DNA of 64,000 nt from CAWIOX01 sp963837775 (GCA_963837775.1 CAWIOX010000010.1:1-64000), one strand, 5' to 3'. Positions 9,412 through 18,863 are shown, counted from the first letter of the stretch. Notes: generated by a model from the sequence alone, not told the origin. Numbers and translations are program-made.

Positions 9412-10314
9412 ATGCACGAACACCAACACTTGAGCCGCCAGGCATTGACCCGGCTGGCCTGCGACACCCTGGCCGCCGAGGGCAAGAAGCCGTCGATCGG
9501 CCTGGTGCGCGCGTGGACCATCGCCGCCACCGGCGCCAAAAAAGGCTCCGACGGCGACGTGCAGCAGGACATCCACCAGTGGTTCGAGGACCTGCTGAAA
9601 CTCAAACGCGACCAGGCCATCGCCGACCTGCCGGACGCGGTCGGCGCGCTGGCGCGCGATTTCTGGCGGCTGGCGGTCGATGCCGCCAACGACGCGCTCG
9701 CGAGCGAGCGTGCAAACAGCTTGCGCAAGAAAGGATCGAAGCTGAAAAGCTGATCGACCTGGCGCAGGAAGATACGGTGGCCGCGGTCGAAATCGCCGGC
9801 GAACTCAAAAACAAGCTGGCGATCGCAGGCGAAATCATTGCCGGGCGCGACGATGCGATCCAGCGACTGGAACAATCGCTGTCGGAAATGCGGGCCACGC
9901 TGGAGGCCAAAGATGAACGCATCGCCGGGCTGTCGGCGGAACTGGCGCGCACGCCGGCGCAACAGGCGGCCGGCCTGGCCGAGCTCGATGGTTTGCGCCG
10001 CCACAGCCTGCTGCAGATCGAGCAGTCGCGCGCGTGAAGCGCGGCTATGGAAGGCCGAGTTCGAACGGGTCGACGCCGACAACAAGACCTCGGTGCAGCA
10101 GTACCGGTCGAAAGCGGCGACGCTCGAAAACGCATTGTCGGCCGCGCGCGGGCGGCTGGGGGCGGTCGAAGAGTCGTTGGCGGCTTCGCAAGAGCGGTGT
10201 CGTGAATTGGAGGCGGAAATGATGGTGTCGAAGACGAAGACCAAAGCCACAGTCAAGCATCGGCTTGGCACCGCAGGACGGATGAAGGTGATACCTCGAC
10301 GGCGGAAGCTATAG
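9412..10314 (+). pseudogene. KfrA-like DNA-binding coiled-coil protein (two compensating frameshifts)
   Basis: Residues 1-105 match the KfrA_N DNA-binding domain (KPSIGLVRAWTI, GDVQQDIHQWFEDLL). The remaining 190 or so residues are a long heptad-rich coiled coil (ERIEAEKLIDLAQED, KLAIAGEIIAGRDDAIQRLEQ, ENALSAARGRLGAVEESLA) ending in a Lys/Arg-rich tail. KfrA proteins of plasmids act as transcriptional autorepressors and in partitioning. The frame slips near 9727 and returns near 10030, so the final frame equals the first. The start is supported by AAGGAG six bases upstream. It stops right at the IS256 end. Confidence 0.72.
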
Positions 10315-10315
10315 T

Positions 10316-11629
10316 TTTTGTATAAAAAAATGATTGCAATGCAATCGTTGGCCGTGCCATTCAACTGCGGCGGCAGGTCCGTCGCGTTGGGCCACAATCA
10401 GGAATTTTTTTCACAATTTTCCAGTCTTTTGCAATATTGCGCAATGCCAGCCAAATCAATTTTGTCGCGGCATCGTCGTTGGGGAAATGGCCCCGATTCT
10501 TGATCACCTTGCGAATCTGCATGTTCAAGCTTTCGATGGCATTGGTCGTGTAAATGATGCGCCGCACCTCTAGCGGGTAGGCAAAGAACGGAATGACTTC
10601 TTGCCACTGGCGCCGCCAAATCGCCGCTATCGGTGGATATTTGAGGCCCCACGGGCCGGCGGCAAACGACTCCAGCGCCTGCATCGCTTCGTCTTCCGTC
10701 GTGGCGCGGTAAATATTCTTGAGTTCAGCCGCCACCAGCTTGCGATCTTTCCAGCCGACGAAATCGAGGCTATTGCGAATGAGGTGGACGATGCAGGTCT
10801 GGATTTGCGCCTGCGGAAAGACCGCATTGATGGCTTGGGGGAAGCCTTTGAGGCCATCGACCACTGCGATCAGGATGTCTTCCAAGCCGCGGTTCTTGAG
10901 CTCGGTCATGACGCGCAGCCAGAATTTGGCACCTTCCGTTTGCTCTATCCATATCCCCAGAATTTCCTTGGTGCCGTCCGGCTGGACGCCAAGCGCAAGA
11001 TACACCGCCTTGCTCCTGACAGTGCCTTCGTCACGAATTTTGACCCGCAAGGCATCGAAGAACACCAGCGGATACATTGACTCCAGCGGGCGATTCTGCC
11101 ATTCGATGACTTCTTCCATCACTTCGCCAGTGATGGTGGAAATCAGGTCGGGCGATACTTCCAGGCCGTACATTTCAGTCAGATGCCCCTGGATTTCGCG
11201 CACCGGCAAACCGCGGGCGTAGAGCGAAATCACCTTGTCGTCAAAGCCTGGCAAGCGACGCTGGTGTTTGGCGATCAACTGCGGCTCAAAGCTGCCGTCG
11301 CGGTCGCGTGGAATATCGAGCGTGAGCCTGGTTTCTGCCGCCAGCACCGATTTCTTGCTGCTGCCGTTCCTGTGGTTGCGGGTCGCATCCGGCGCGCTGC
11401 GCTGCTGCTCCAGGTGATGAGAGAGTTCGGCCTGAAGCATTCGTTCTGCAAGCGCTTTTTTAAGCTGACCAAACAGCCCCGCGTCGGTAAACATGGATTG
11501 CGGGTTGTTAGGGTCAATCGCCTTCAAGTAATTTGTCCAGCGTGGCTTTGTCGATGGTTGTCATACGTATCCTTTCCAAGGATAAATTTTATCGTATGAC
11601 TTCTTTCACACAAAAATTCTGACAGGCTC
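10316..11629 (-). mobile_element. IS256-family insertion sequence
   Basis: A single transposase gene is flanked by imperfect terminal repeats. The right end (about 11606-11629) reads inward as GAGCCTGTCAGAATTTTTGT. The left end (about 10305-10335) has GAAGCTATAG-TTTTTGTATAAAAAAA in the matching orientation. The left repeat is poorly conserved and touches the stop codon of the kfrA-like gene. I could not confirm a target-site duplication. Confidence 0.65.
10361..11564 (-). pseudogene. IS256-family transposase (5' frameshift, altered C-terminus)
   Basis: A mutator-type DDE transposase of about 395 residues. It shows LKKALAERMLQAELSHHL near the N-terminus, DIPRDRDGSFEPQLIAKHQRR, the first Asp region FFDALRVKIRDEG, the second at AVVDGLKGFPQAI, the C/H region IVHLIRNSL and the glutamate region YTTNAIESLNMQIRK. 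The natural start is the ATG at 11564 (AAGGA upstream, MTTIDKATLDKLLEG). A one-base slip near 11515 separates it from the main frame. The usual C-terminal W-x-A-x-x-QFA-I-x-F block is missing after RNIAKDWK, so the element may be inactive. Confidence 0.82.
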
Positions 11630-11691
11630 GCCACAATCCATAATGTCCTGTATCGCAGCCGGGATCCAATGCCACTTTCTTTGTAGCTGCT

Positions 11692-12103
11692 TTACTTGGC
11701 TTTCGCGTACTGCGGAAACTCGCGCTTGAAAAATTCTCCCGCTTCGTCAAAAGAATTGAATGTTCCGAAAGAGGTCAAATCTTGGTCCGGCCGTTGCTGC
11801 ATTCTGACAACACTCACCTTGTCGTCATCCATACTAAAACTCGGCCTGGCGCGAGTGAACTGCCATTCTGCTAACTTGGTTTGTGCCAGCGCCTTGGCTT
11901 GCTCAATCGTGTCTGCTTCGCCCAACCATGATGAACGATCCCAAGCGCCGCCGTGCAGGCAGCGCACGCTAACGTCCCGTTTTTATTGGTGAGCGCAACG
12001 GGCGATCCCACCATGCGTCAAGTTCTTCCTTGGTCCGGTCCTCGTTACGTGTGTTATCAAATCCTTCCGGCAAGTCCGGATCAATCGGTAAATCGATGGT
12101 CAT
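11692..12103 (-). pseudogene. Hypothetical small protein (two frameshifts)
   Basis: Two pieces join into one protein of about 136 residues: MTIDLPIDPDLPEGFDNT-NEDRTKEELDAWWDRP, a short middle (ALTNKNGTLA), then RCLHGGAWDRSSWLGEADTI and a C-terminal SFGTFNSFDEAGEFFKREFP. I do not recognise a family. It could be a phage- or plasmid-type accessory protein with a repeated W/D-rich fold. It lies between IS256 and ISKra4 elements, so it is probably part of an older accessory segment. Confidence 0.45.
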
Positions 12104-12274
12104 ATGAGTTCCTTTGCGCGATAACATTTTACCGTTTTCCTTGCACCCACAGGGCGATCACCAGCTATCATCCATTGCGGCATCGTCATTCCCATCAGTG
12201 AATTTCTTGTAATATTGCAAATATTAGAGATGGCGTTAAACAGGTGTCCGGATTTCCCGGCCCACTTTATTCCA

Positions 12275-13830
12275 GACTTGCGCGAATGTCTGATCTTGGA
12301 CAGTTTTGACCGGCGCGCGGTCAACCGCCGGCTCAGACAGTACGCAACCAACGACGAGGCATGGATGCGGCACTAAAAAGGAGTCGGCGATGAAGATTCG
12401 GCTACAGGTGGTCATTGAAGGCGAGAGCGGCGAACCGGAGAAAATCGAAGAGATCGCACGGCTGGAGCGCGGTTTGCTGCGGCCGGAGGAACTGGGCCTG
12501 ACACTCGCGGAGGCCAAAGCCATGCTCCATGGAATGCAGCAGACCATGGTCACCGAGCAGATCGCGGAATACCTCGCCCAATTCAAGACCTGCCCGCACT
12601 GCGGCGCGCACTGGAACAGAAAAGGGGAACACCCCATCGTCTACCGGACCCTGTTCGGCAAATTGAACCTCATCAGCCCCCGTCTCTATGACTGCGCTTG
12701 CCAGAACCATGGTCGGCACAGTTCTAGTCCATTGGCCCAGTTGCTAACGACGCATTGCGCACCGGAACTGCTGTACCTGGAAACCAAGTTCGCTTCGCTG
12801 ATGTCCTATGGGCTGAGCGTCGAGTTGCTGACGGAAGTCTTGCCCATTACCGAAGAAATCAACCGCACGTCCGTGCGGCGCCAACTACACCGCGTCGCCG
12901 AACGGATCGAGGACGAACTGGGTGAGGAGCAGTTCCAGTTCATTGAAGGCTGTCCCAACGATTGGGCGAAACAACCGCCGCCGAGGCCGCCTTTGATGGT
13001 CGGCCTGGACGGCGGTTATGTGCACGCATCGGATCAGAAGTCGAGAACCGAAGGCTGGTTCGAAGTCATTGCCGGAAAAAGTGTCCAGACCGAGGGGGGC
13101 GCCAAAGTCTTTGCTTTTGTTAACAAGTATGATACCAAGCCCAAGCGTCGGCTTTACGAGGTGCTGAAATCCCAGGGCCTGCAATTGAATCAGCAGGTCG
13201 TATTCCTGTCGGATGGCGGAGACACCGTGCGCGATCTGCAGACCTACCTCAGTCCGAAAACTGAACATCTGCTCGACTGGTTTCACGTCACCATGCGGTT
13301 GACCGTGATGTGTCAAATGGTCAAAGGGATGACGGCGGAACTGGAACCAGGCGACAAATTCCCGGAAACGGCAACCGTACTGGCCGATATGGAACAGCAC
13401 CTGGAAAGCGTCAAATGGCATCTTTGGCACGGCAATGTCCGGCACGCCCTGCAAAGCGTTGATGATCTAGGCGACAATCCGGAGAGGTTGGAAGAGAACC
13501 CGGCGAACAAGCCAAAATTGCTGAAGGCGGTACGGGAATTCCGCAGCTATATCGAGGCCAACCAGGCGTTTATCCCGAACTACGGCGACCGCTACCGGCA
13601 CGGCGAGACGATTTCCACGGCGTTTGTCGAATCGACCGTGAACTACGTGGTCAGCAAGCGCTTTGTGAAGAAACAGCAGATGCGCTGGACCCATCGCGGC
13701 GCCCACCTGCTGCTGCAAACTCGCGTACAGGTCCTGAACGACGATCTGCGGAAAGCATTCTGCCGATGGTTTCCTGGAATGAAAGCGGAGGAGCGAGCGC
13801 CGCTAAAGGCAGCGGCATAGTAGCCCAGCC
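12275..13830 (+). mobile_element. ISKra4-family insertion sequence
   Basis: The left boundary is placed where sequence identity with the truncated second copy begins (about 12278, matching 31411). Both share a 110-base leader with GGACAGTTTTGA and CAACCGCCGGCTCAGACAGT before the transposase ATG. The right end follows the transposase stop at 13820 but was not pinned down by inverted repeats. Confidence 0.65.
12390..13820 (+). CDS. ISKra4-family transposase
   Basis: An intact 476-residue protein. The N-terminal region has a zinc-finger-like TCPHCGAHWNRKGEHPIVYRT and CACQNHG. The DDE core includes MVGLDGGYVHA (first Asp), FLSDGGDTVRDLQ and LDWFHVTMRL (second Asp with the CHH-like W-F-H), and GETISTAFVESTVNYVVSKRF (Glu). 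An AAAGGAG stands just before the ATG. This is the only complete transposase in the first half of the window and could mobilise the 5' remnant at 31.4 kb if ends exist there. Confidence 0.9.
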   Translation: MKIRLQVVIEGESGEPEKIEEIARLERGLLRPEELGLTLAEAKAMLHGMQQTMVTEQIAEYLAQFKTCPHCGAHWNRKGEHPIVYRTLFGKLNLISPRLYDCACQNHGRHSSSPLAQLLTTHCAPELLYLETKFASLMSYGLSVELLTEVLPITEEINRTSVRRQLHRVAERIEDELGEEQFQFIEGCPNDWAKQPPPRPPLMVGLDGGYVHASDQKSRTEGWFEVIAGKSVQTEGGAKVFAFVNKYDTKPKRRLYEVLKSQGLQLNQQVVFLSDGGDTVRDLQTYLSPKTEHLLDWFHVTMRLTVMCQMVKGMTAELEPGDKFPETATVLADMEQHLESVKWHLWHGNVRHALQSVDDLGDNPERLEENPANKPKLLKAVREFRSYIEANQAFIPNYGDRYRHGETISTAFVESTVNYVVSKRFVKKQQMRWTHRGAHLLLQTRVQVLNDDLRKAFCRWFPGMKAEERAPLKAAA

Positions 13831-14115
13831 CCCGGATTGTTCCGCTCTCGTCCTCGAACCAGGGATAGACCCAACAGTCGTGTCACCAGCCGCCATTTCG
13901 ATCACAGCAGCGCCAGCCTGCACAAGATGTGGCCACAAGCTAATTCCGATCGGTGAGCAAGACGCGACGCAAGTGCCGGTAGCCCCATGAAAAACAGAGA
14001 GCTGGTCCAAATTGAGGCTATTACAGAAATCATCTGTAATCTCTGCATGCAGCGCTTCGCCATCATTTTGTGTAAAGCATGAGTGCAGAATCTCAATTTG
14101 AGATAAAATATCGTC

Positions 14116-14397
14116 ATGCGAGTCATATCCAACAAAGCCCTCACCGACTTTTCAACGATCCATCCGGGCGCCCATGCCCCGATGCAGGCATGGCGCAAGA
14201 TCGTCGAGTCCAGAACATTTGCCAGCTTCGCAGAGATTAAAATGACGTTCAACGCCACGGACAAAGTTGAAGCGTATTATGTTTTTGATATTGGCGGCAA
14301 TAAATACCGGATCGTTACCGCCATTCACTTCGATTACCAAAAGCTGTATATCCGGCATGTCTTCACTCATAAGGAGTATGACAAATGGAAGCCGTAA
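14116..14397 (+). CDS. higB: HigB-family toxin of a type II toxin-antitoxin system
   Basis: A 93-residue RelE/ParE-fold mRNA interferase of the HigB_toxin subfamily. It shows the start MRVISNKALTDF, AWRKIVESRTFASFAEIKMTF, YYVFDIGGNKYRIVTAIHF and the C-terminal IRHVFTHKEYDKW. HigB toxins cleave mRNA on the ribosome. The gene comes first, as is typical for hig loci, and its TAA overlaps the antitoxin's second start codon. A GATAAAATAT box 15 bases upstream may be its -10. Confidence 0.9.
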   Translation: MRVISNKALTDFSTIHPGAHAPMQAWRKIVESRTFASFAEIKMTFNATDKVEAYYVFDIGGNKYRIVTAIHFDYQKLYIRHVFTHKEYDKWKP

Positions 14398-14807
14398 TGG
14401 ACAGAACCGTGGTCGCAGAGATCACCTCCCACTTTCAAGCGCTGTCGTCAGTGATCCCTCTGCACCCGATTCGCACTGAATCCGACTACGAAAAGGCTGT
14501 TGCAGTACTGAATCAATTACTTGACGCTGGAGCGGCGAACGAAAAGCATCCATTGGCCGATCTCGCCAATACCCTTGGCGCCCTGATTGGCGAGTACGAT
14601 GACGTCCATTATCCGGCGCAGGACGTCTCGCCCTTGGCTATGCTGCGATTTCTGATAGATCAAAATCACCTGACACAATCCGACCTGCCGGAAATCGGTA
14701 CCCAAGGCGTCGTGTCGGAAATTCTGAACGGCAAACGTGACCTGAATGTTCGGCAAATTAAGGCGTTGGCCAGGCGATTCCACGTCCCTCCGGGCGCCTT
14801 CGTTTAG
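14385..14807 (+). CDS. higA: HigA-family antitoxin with XRE helix-turn-helix
   Basis: 140 residues (from ATG 14385; ATG 14397 in TAATG is an alternative). The N-terminal half (ITSHFQALSSVIPLHPIRTESDYEKAVAVLNQLLD) is the toxin-neutralising domain. The C-terminal half carries the HTH (LRFLIDQNHLTQSDLPEIGTQG, ILNGKRDLNVRQIKALARRF). It overlaps higB and should be co-translated. Antitoxins of this kind repress the shared promoter. The pair appears intact amid degraded transposons, suggesting it stabilises the accessory region. Confidence 0.9.
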   Translation: MEAVMDRTVVAEITSHFQALSSVIPLHPIRTESDYEKAVAVLNQLLDAGAANEKHPLADLANTLGALIGEYDDVHYPAQDVSPLAMLRFLIDQNHLTQSDLPEIGTQGVVSEILNGKRDLNVRQIKALARRFHVPPGAFV

Positions 14808-15152
14808 TGAGGCACCGCGTGCCTTGAGAGCTTTGTCGGTCTCGCAACCGGCTCGTCTTACCCCCTTGGCATCTTCAGACAGATTTCAGGCCAAAGGAGG
14901 GGTCGCCGTTCGCACCGACCAGTTTTTGACCCCCGGGCTGCCGGTTTTGACTGACCCAACTCAAAACCTCTGGCGCCATTGCCGCGTGCGGTTTTTCTGA
15001 CCATTGACATTGGTCACTGAAAATCGGCCTTGGATCAGTTTGGCATCGGCGGCAACACATTTCGCGCTTTTAGTCAAAAACACCATCCTGTTCAAGTGCT
15101 AAGATTTAAGAACTGTTAAACCTTAAAAACCCCGGAAACGGGGCTAATCCCT
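14808..15152. promoter_or_regulatory. Leader region of the cyclase gene with a GAAA-tetraloop hairpin
   Basis: No gene is visible in these 345 bases. CCCCG (15130-15134), GAAA and CGGGG (15139-15143) form a compact hairpin ending nine bases before the cyclase ATG. The only G-rich stretch that could serve as ribosome-binding site is the right arm of this hairpin. The region before it (15090-15125) is AT-rich with GTTAAA and TTAAGAACTG and may hold the promoter. Confidence 0.45.
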
Positions 15153-18100
15153 ATGCGCTGCGCAAGCTGCGGGTTCGAGAATCCGGCACTTGCCAAGTTC
15201 TGCGAAGAATGCGGCGGCATGCTGGTGCGCGCCTGCCCGGCCTGCGGGCACGAGGTGAGCGCGAGCGCCAAGTTCTGCCGCGAATGCGGCGCGCCGTTGA
15301 GCGGGCCGACCCCGGGCGCGGCGCCTGCGGCCAGCGCCCCCATCCAATACACCCCGCCCTATCTGGCCGAACGCATCCGGGCGACACAGGCGGCGATGCA
15401 AGCCCGCGGCGCGGCGGACGGCGAGCGCAAGACGGTCACCGCGCTGTTCGCCGACATGGCCGGCTCGACCGCGCTGATCCACGATCTCGATCCCGAAGAC
15501 GCCCGCCGCCTGATCGACCCGGCACTGGCGCTGATGATGGAGGCCGTGCATCACTACGAAGGCTATGTGGCCAAGTCGATGGGCGACGGCATCCTGGCGC
15601 TGTTCGGCGCGCCGATCGCGCACGAAGACCATCCGCAACGGGCGCTGTATGCTGCGCTGCGCATGCAAGACGAGATGCGCCGCTACGCCGACCGCGTGCG
15701 TCTGGCACAGGGGATCGCACTGCAGATCCGCGTCGGCATCAACTCCGGCGAAGTGGTGGTGCGCGCGATCAGCACCGAGGACTTGCACACCGACTACGAC
15801 CCGGTGGGGCACTCGATCCACATCGCGTCGCGCATGGAGGGCATCGCGGTGCCCGGCTCGATCGTGGTGAGCGAACACACGCACAAGCTGACCGAGGGCT
15901 ATTTCGCGTTCAAGGCGCTCGGCGCGACGCCGATCAAGGGGCTGCCCGCGCCGGTCGCCGTGTTCGAAGTGCTCGGTCCCGGCCCGCTGCGCACGCGGCT
16001 GCAGGTAGCGGCCAGCCGCGGGCTGGCGCGCTTTGTCGGCCGTACCCGCGAGCTTGCGCAGTTGCGCGAAGCGCGCGCGCAGGCACAGGCCCGGCACGGG
16101 CAGATCGTGGGCGTGGTCGGCGAGCCGGGGGTCGGCAAGTCGCGGCTGTACCTCGAATTCAAGCAAAGCGCGCCGCGCGATTGCCTGGTGCTGGAGACCT
16201 TCTCGGTCTCGCATGGCAAGGCCTATCCGTATCTGCCGCTGATCGAGCTGCTGAAAAATTACTGCCAGATCAGCGCGCAGGACGATGAACGCCGGCGGCG
16301 GGAGAAGCTCACCGGCAAGGTGCTGACCCTCGACCGCACGCTGGAAGACATCCTGCCCTATCTGTTCCACCTGCTGGGGGTCACCGAGCCGGATTCGGCG
16401 CTGGCGCAGATGAACCCCCAGCTCCGCCGCCAGCGCACTTTCGAGGCGATCAAGCGGCTGCTGGTGCGCGAGAGCGTGGCCCAGCCGCTGGAGCTGATCG
16501 TCGAGGATCTGCAGTGGCTCGACAGCGAAACCGAGGCCTTCCTCGGCTTTCTCGGCGAGAGCGTGGCCAACGCCCGCATCCTGCTGCTGGTCAATTACCG
16601 GCCCGAATACCGGCACGACTGGAGCCACAAGAGCTACTACACCCAGCTGCGGCTGGCGCCGCTGGGTGAAGCCGAAGCCCGGGAACTGCTGCGGGACCTG
16701 CTGGGCGACGCCGCCGGGCTGGCCCCGTTCGAGCAGCTGATCCTGGCGCAGACCGAAGGCAACCCGTTCTTCATCGAAGAAGTGATGCAGACGCTGATCG
16801 AGGAACAGGTGCTGCGCGGCGAGCGCGGGCATTACCGGTTCGAGCAGATCCCGACCACGCTGCACATCCCGGCCACCGTGCAGGGGGTGATCGCCGCCCG
16901 CATCGACCGCCTGGAGGCGGCCGAGAAGGCGCTGCTGCAGACCCTGTCGGTGATCGGCAAGGCATTTCCGTGGAGCCTGCTGGCGCGCGTCGCCCTGCTG
17001 CCCGAAGATGCGCTGAAGAGCCTGCTGGCGCGGCTGCAGGCCGGGGAGTTCATCTATGAGCAGCCGTCGTTTCCGGAAGTGGAGTACAGCTTCAAGCATG
17101 GGCTGACCCAGGAGGTGGCCTACGGCTCGCTGCTGAGCGAGCGGCGCTGTGCGCTGCATGAACGCACGGCCCAGGCGATCGAGGCCCTGTTCGGCGCCCA
17201 GCCCGAAGAACACTGCAACGAGCTGGCGCATCATTTCAGCCGCAGCGGCAACGTACCGAAGGCGGTGCAATACCTGCACTGCGCCGGGCGCCAGGCGGTG
17301 CAGCGCTCGGCCGATGCCGAGGCGGTCGCGCACCTGAGCGCGGCGCTGGCCCTGCTCGGGACCCTGCCCGACACGCCCGAGCGCGCACGACAGGAACTCG
17401 CGCTCCAGATCACGCTCGGTCCGGCCTGGATGGCCACCAAGGGGCACGCGGCCCCGGAAGTGGAGGCGACCTATACCCGGGCGTTGGCGCTGTGTCGACA
17501 GCTAGGGGAAACGAGCCAGCTGTTCCCCGCCCTGCTGGGGCTGCGCACGTTTTATCAAGTCCGCGGGAAGCTGCGAAGCGCACTCGAGCTGGAGGAGCAA
17601 CTCCTTGCCTTTGCTCAAGAGGCGCAGAATCCTGCTCTGCTGCTGCAAGCCCATCGGGCGTTGGGGGCCAGCTTGCTCAGCCTCGGCGAGCTGGAGCCGG
17701 CCCGCGCACAGCTGGAGCAGGCGTTGGCCCTGTATGACCCTGGGCAGCAGCACTCGCCTGCCTTCTTCTATGGACTGGAGCCGGGCGTGCTGGGGCTGGC
17801 CTTCGTCGCCTGGGACCTGTGGCTGCTCGGCTATCCGGAGCAGGCGCTGGCACGCAGCCAGGCGGCGCTCGCCCTGGCGCAGACCCTGTCCCAGCCTCCT
17901 GCCTCGGCCGATGCCTTGTTCTTGGCCGCCGAGCTTCATCTGCAGCGCCGCGAGGCGCAGTCCACGCGCGAGTTGGCGCAGGCGCTCCTCGCCCTCGCGA
18001 GCGAGCACGACTTCCCGTTCTGGTTGGCTCACGGAACCATGCTCTCGGGCTGGGTGCTGGCCGAGCAGGGACGCGCAGCGGAAGGCATCGAAAGGATACA

Positions 18101-18566
18101 GCAGGGTTTGCGCGCCCACCGGGCCACCGGGGCGGAGCTCTGGCGGCCGCATTTCCTGGCGCTGCTGGCCGACGCCTACGGAAAAGCGGGGCAAGCCGAG
18201 GCGGGGCTGAAGACCCTGGCCGAGGCGCTGGCCGTGGTCGACCGCACGCAAGAGCGCGTGTACGAAGCGGAGCTGTATCGGCTCAAGGGGACGCTGACGC
18301 TGCTGCAGCCGCGCCGTGAGGGAGACGAAGCCGGCCGCCGGGACGAAGCCGAAGCCTGCTTCCTGAAGGCGATCGCGATCGCTCGCCGGCAAGGCGCCCG
18401 ATCGCTGGAACTGCGCGCGGTGATCGACCTGAGCCGGCTGTGGCGGCAGCAGGGCAAGCCGGGAGACGCCCGCCAGATGTTGGCCGAGGCCTACGGCTGG
18501 TTCACCGAAGGCTTCGACACCGCGGATCTGCAGGAGGCCAAGGCGCTGCTTGATGAGTTCGACTGA
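15153..18566 (+). CDS. Zinc-ribbon / class III nucleotidyl cyclase / AAA ATPase / TPR signalling protein
   Basis: 1137 residues without interruption. Two zinc ribbons start it (Cys3, 6, 17, 20 and Cys28, 31, 42, 45). The cyclase domain (about 90-275) has TALFADMAGST and SMGDGILALFGAP with the two metal Asp residues and YDPVGHSIHIASRME. An AAA/STAND ATPase follows (FVGRTRELAQL, Walker A GEPGVGKS, Walker B LELIVEDLQWLD, TEGNPFFIEEVMQTL) at about 290-560. The last 500 residues are alpha-helical repeats of TPR type. Such proteins are multidomain signal-integrating regulators; whether this one makes cAMP, cGMP or neither cannot be told. It stands alone, flanked by mobile elements. Confidence 0.88.
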   Translation: MRCASCGFENPALAKFCEECGGMLVRACPACGHEVSASAKFCRECGAPLSGPTPGAAPAASAPIQYTPPYLAERIRATQAAMQARGAADGERKTVTALFADMAGSTALIHDLDPEDARRLIDPALALMMEAVHHYEGYVAKSMGDGILALFGAPIAHEDHPQRALYAALRMQDEMRRYADRVRLAQGIALQIRVGINSGEVVVRAISTEDLHTDYDPVGHSIHIASRMEGIAVPGSIVVSEHTHKLTEGYFAFKALGATPIKGLPAPVAVFEVLGPGPLRTRLQVAASRGLARFVGRTRELAQLREARAQAQARHGQIVGVVGEPGVGKSRLYLEFKQSAPRDCLVLETFSVSHGKAYPYLPLIELLKNYCQISAQDDERRRREKLTGKVLTLDRTLEDILPYLFHLLGVTEPDSALAQMNPQLRRQRTFEAIKRLLVRESVAQPLELIVEDLQWLDSETEAFLGFLGESVANARILLLVNYRPEYRHDWSHKSYYTQLRLAPLGEAEARELLRDLLGDAAGLAPFEQLILAQTEGNPFFIEEVMQTLIEEQVLRGERGHYRFEQIPTTLHIPATVQGVIAARIDRLEAAEKALLQTLSVIGKAFPWSLLARVALLPEDALKSLLARLQAGEFIYEQPSFPEVEYSFKHGLTQEVAYGSLLSERRCALHERTAQAIEALFGAQPEEHCNELAHHFSRSGNVPKAVQYLHCAGRQAVQRSADAEAVAHLSAALALLGTLPDTPERARQELALQITLGPAWMATKGHAAPEVEATYTRALALCRQLGETSQLFPALLGLRTFYQVRGKLRSALELEEQLLAFAQEAQNPALLLQAHRALGASLLSLGELEPARAQLEQALALYDPGQQHSPAFFYGLEPGVLGLAFVAWDLWLLGYPEQALARSQAALALAQTLSQPPASADALFLAAELHLQRREAQSTRELAQALLALASEHDFPFWLAHGTMLSGWVLAEQGRAAEGIERIQQGLRAHRATGAELWRPHFLALLADAYGKAGQAEAGLKTLAEALAVVDRTQERVYEAELYRLKGTLTLLQPRREGDEAGRRDEAEACFLKAIAIARRQGARSLELRAVIDLSRLWRQQGKPGDARQMLAEAYGWFTEGFDTADLQEAKALLDEFD

Positions 18567-18783
18567 AGCGTGGGTCATGGCAGCGTAAGCAGCAACCGGC
18601 CGGCGTTATTGACCTGATTGGTGTTCCCGTATGTCGTGCAGCTGCGGAACGCAGCGGGTTGCTGGCGTATAGCTCCTTCCACATCCTTGGCGTGATGCGT
18701 TTTTGAACCAGGCTGCCGGAAATTGCTGCCTCACCCGCATGCTTTGAAAACAACAACCCAATGCAGAATTGCAGTGGTTTGAG

Positions 18784-18863
18784 GTGTCGCGGTAGGGACG
18801 CCGGTTACCCAGCGCCCCCCGCACAGATCCGGACTTGCAGTTTTCCCGCATCCGGCTCCTACC
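18784..18863 (-). ncRNA. Group II intron RNA segment next to the maturase ORF
   Basis: Read on the minus strand this has the GAGCCGGATGCGGGAAAACTG ... GTCCGGATCTGTGCGGGGGGCG pattern found beside bacterial group II intron reverse transcriptase genes, including the CCGGAT/GTCCGG pairing. It lies directly after the reverse-transcriptase fragment. The 217 bases on its left up to the cyclase stop hold nothing I can name. Intron ends cannot be fixed by eye. Confidence 0.5.

Noticed and set aside
11500..11530. Programmed frameshift in the IS256 transposase
   Set aside because: IS256 elements use a single frame, and no slippery A- or T-run lies at the break, so a plain indel is simpler.
13766..13990. 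Plus-strand frame ending CTRCGHKLIPIGEQDATQ, faintly like the zinc-finger start of IS66 TnpC
   Set aside because: Too short and mostly overlapping the ISKra4 end; only one CxxC motif supports it.
15144..17447. A 767-codon open frame on the minus strand opposite the cyclase gene
   Set aside because: It is the antisense shadow of a GC-rich gene; it is Gln/Arg/Leu-rich without motifs, and the plus strand has clear zinc-ribbon, cyclase and ATPase motifs.
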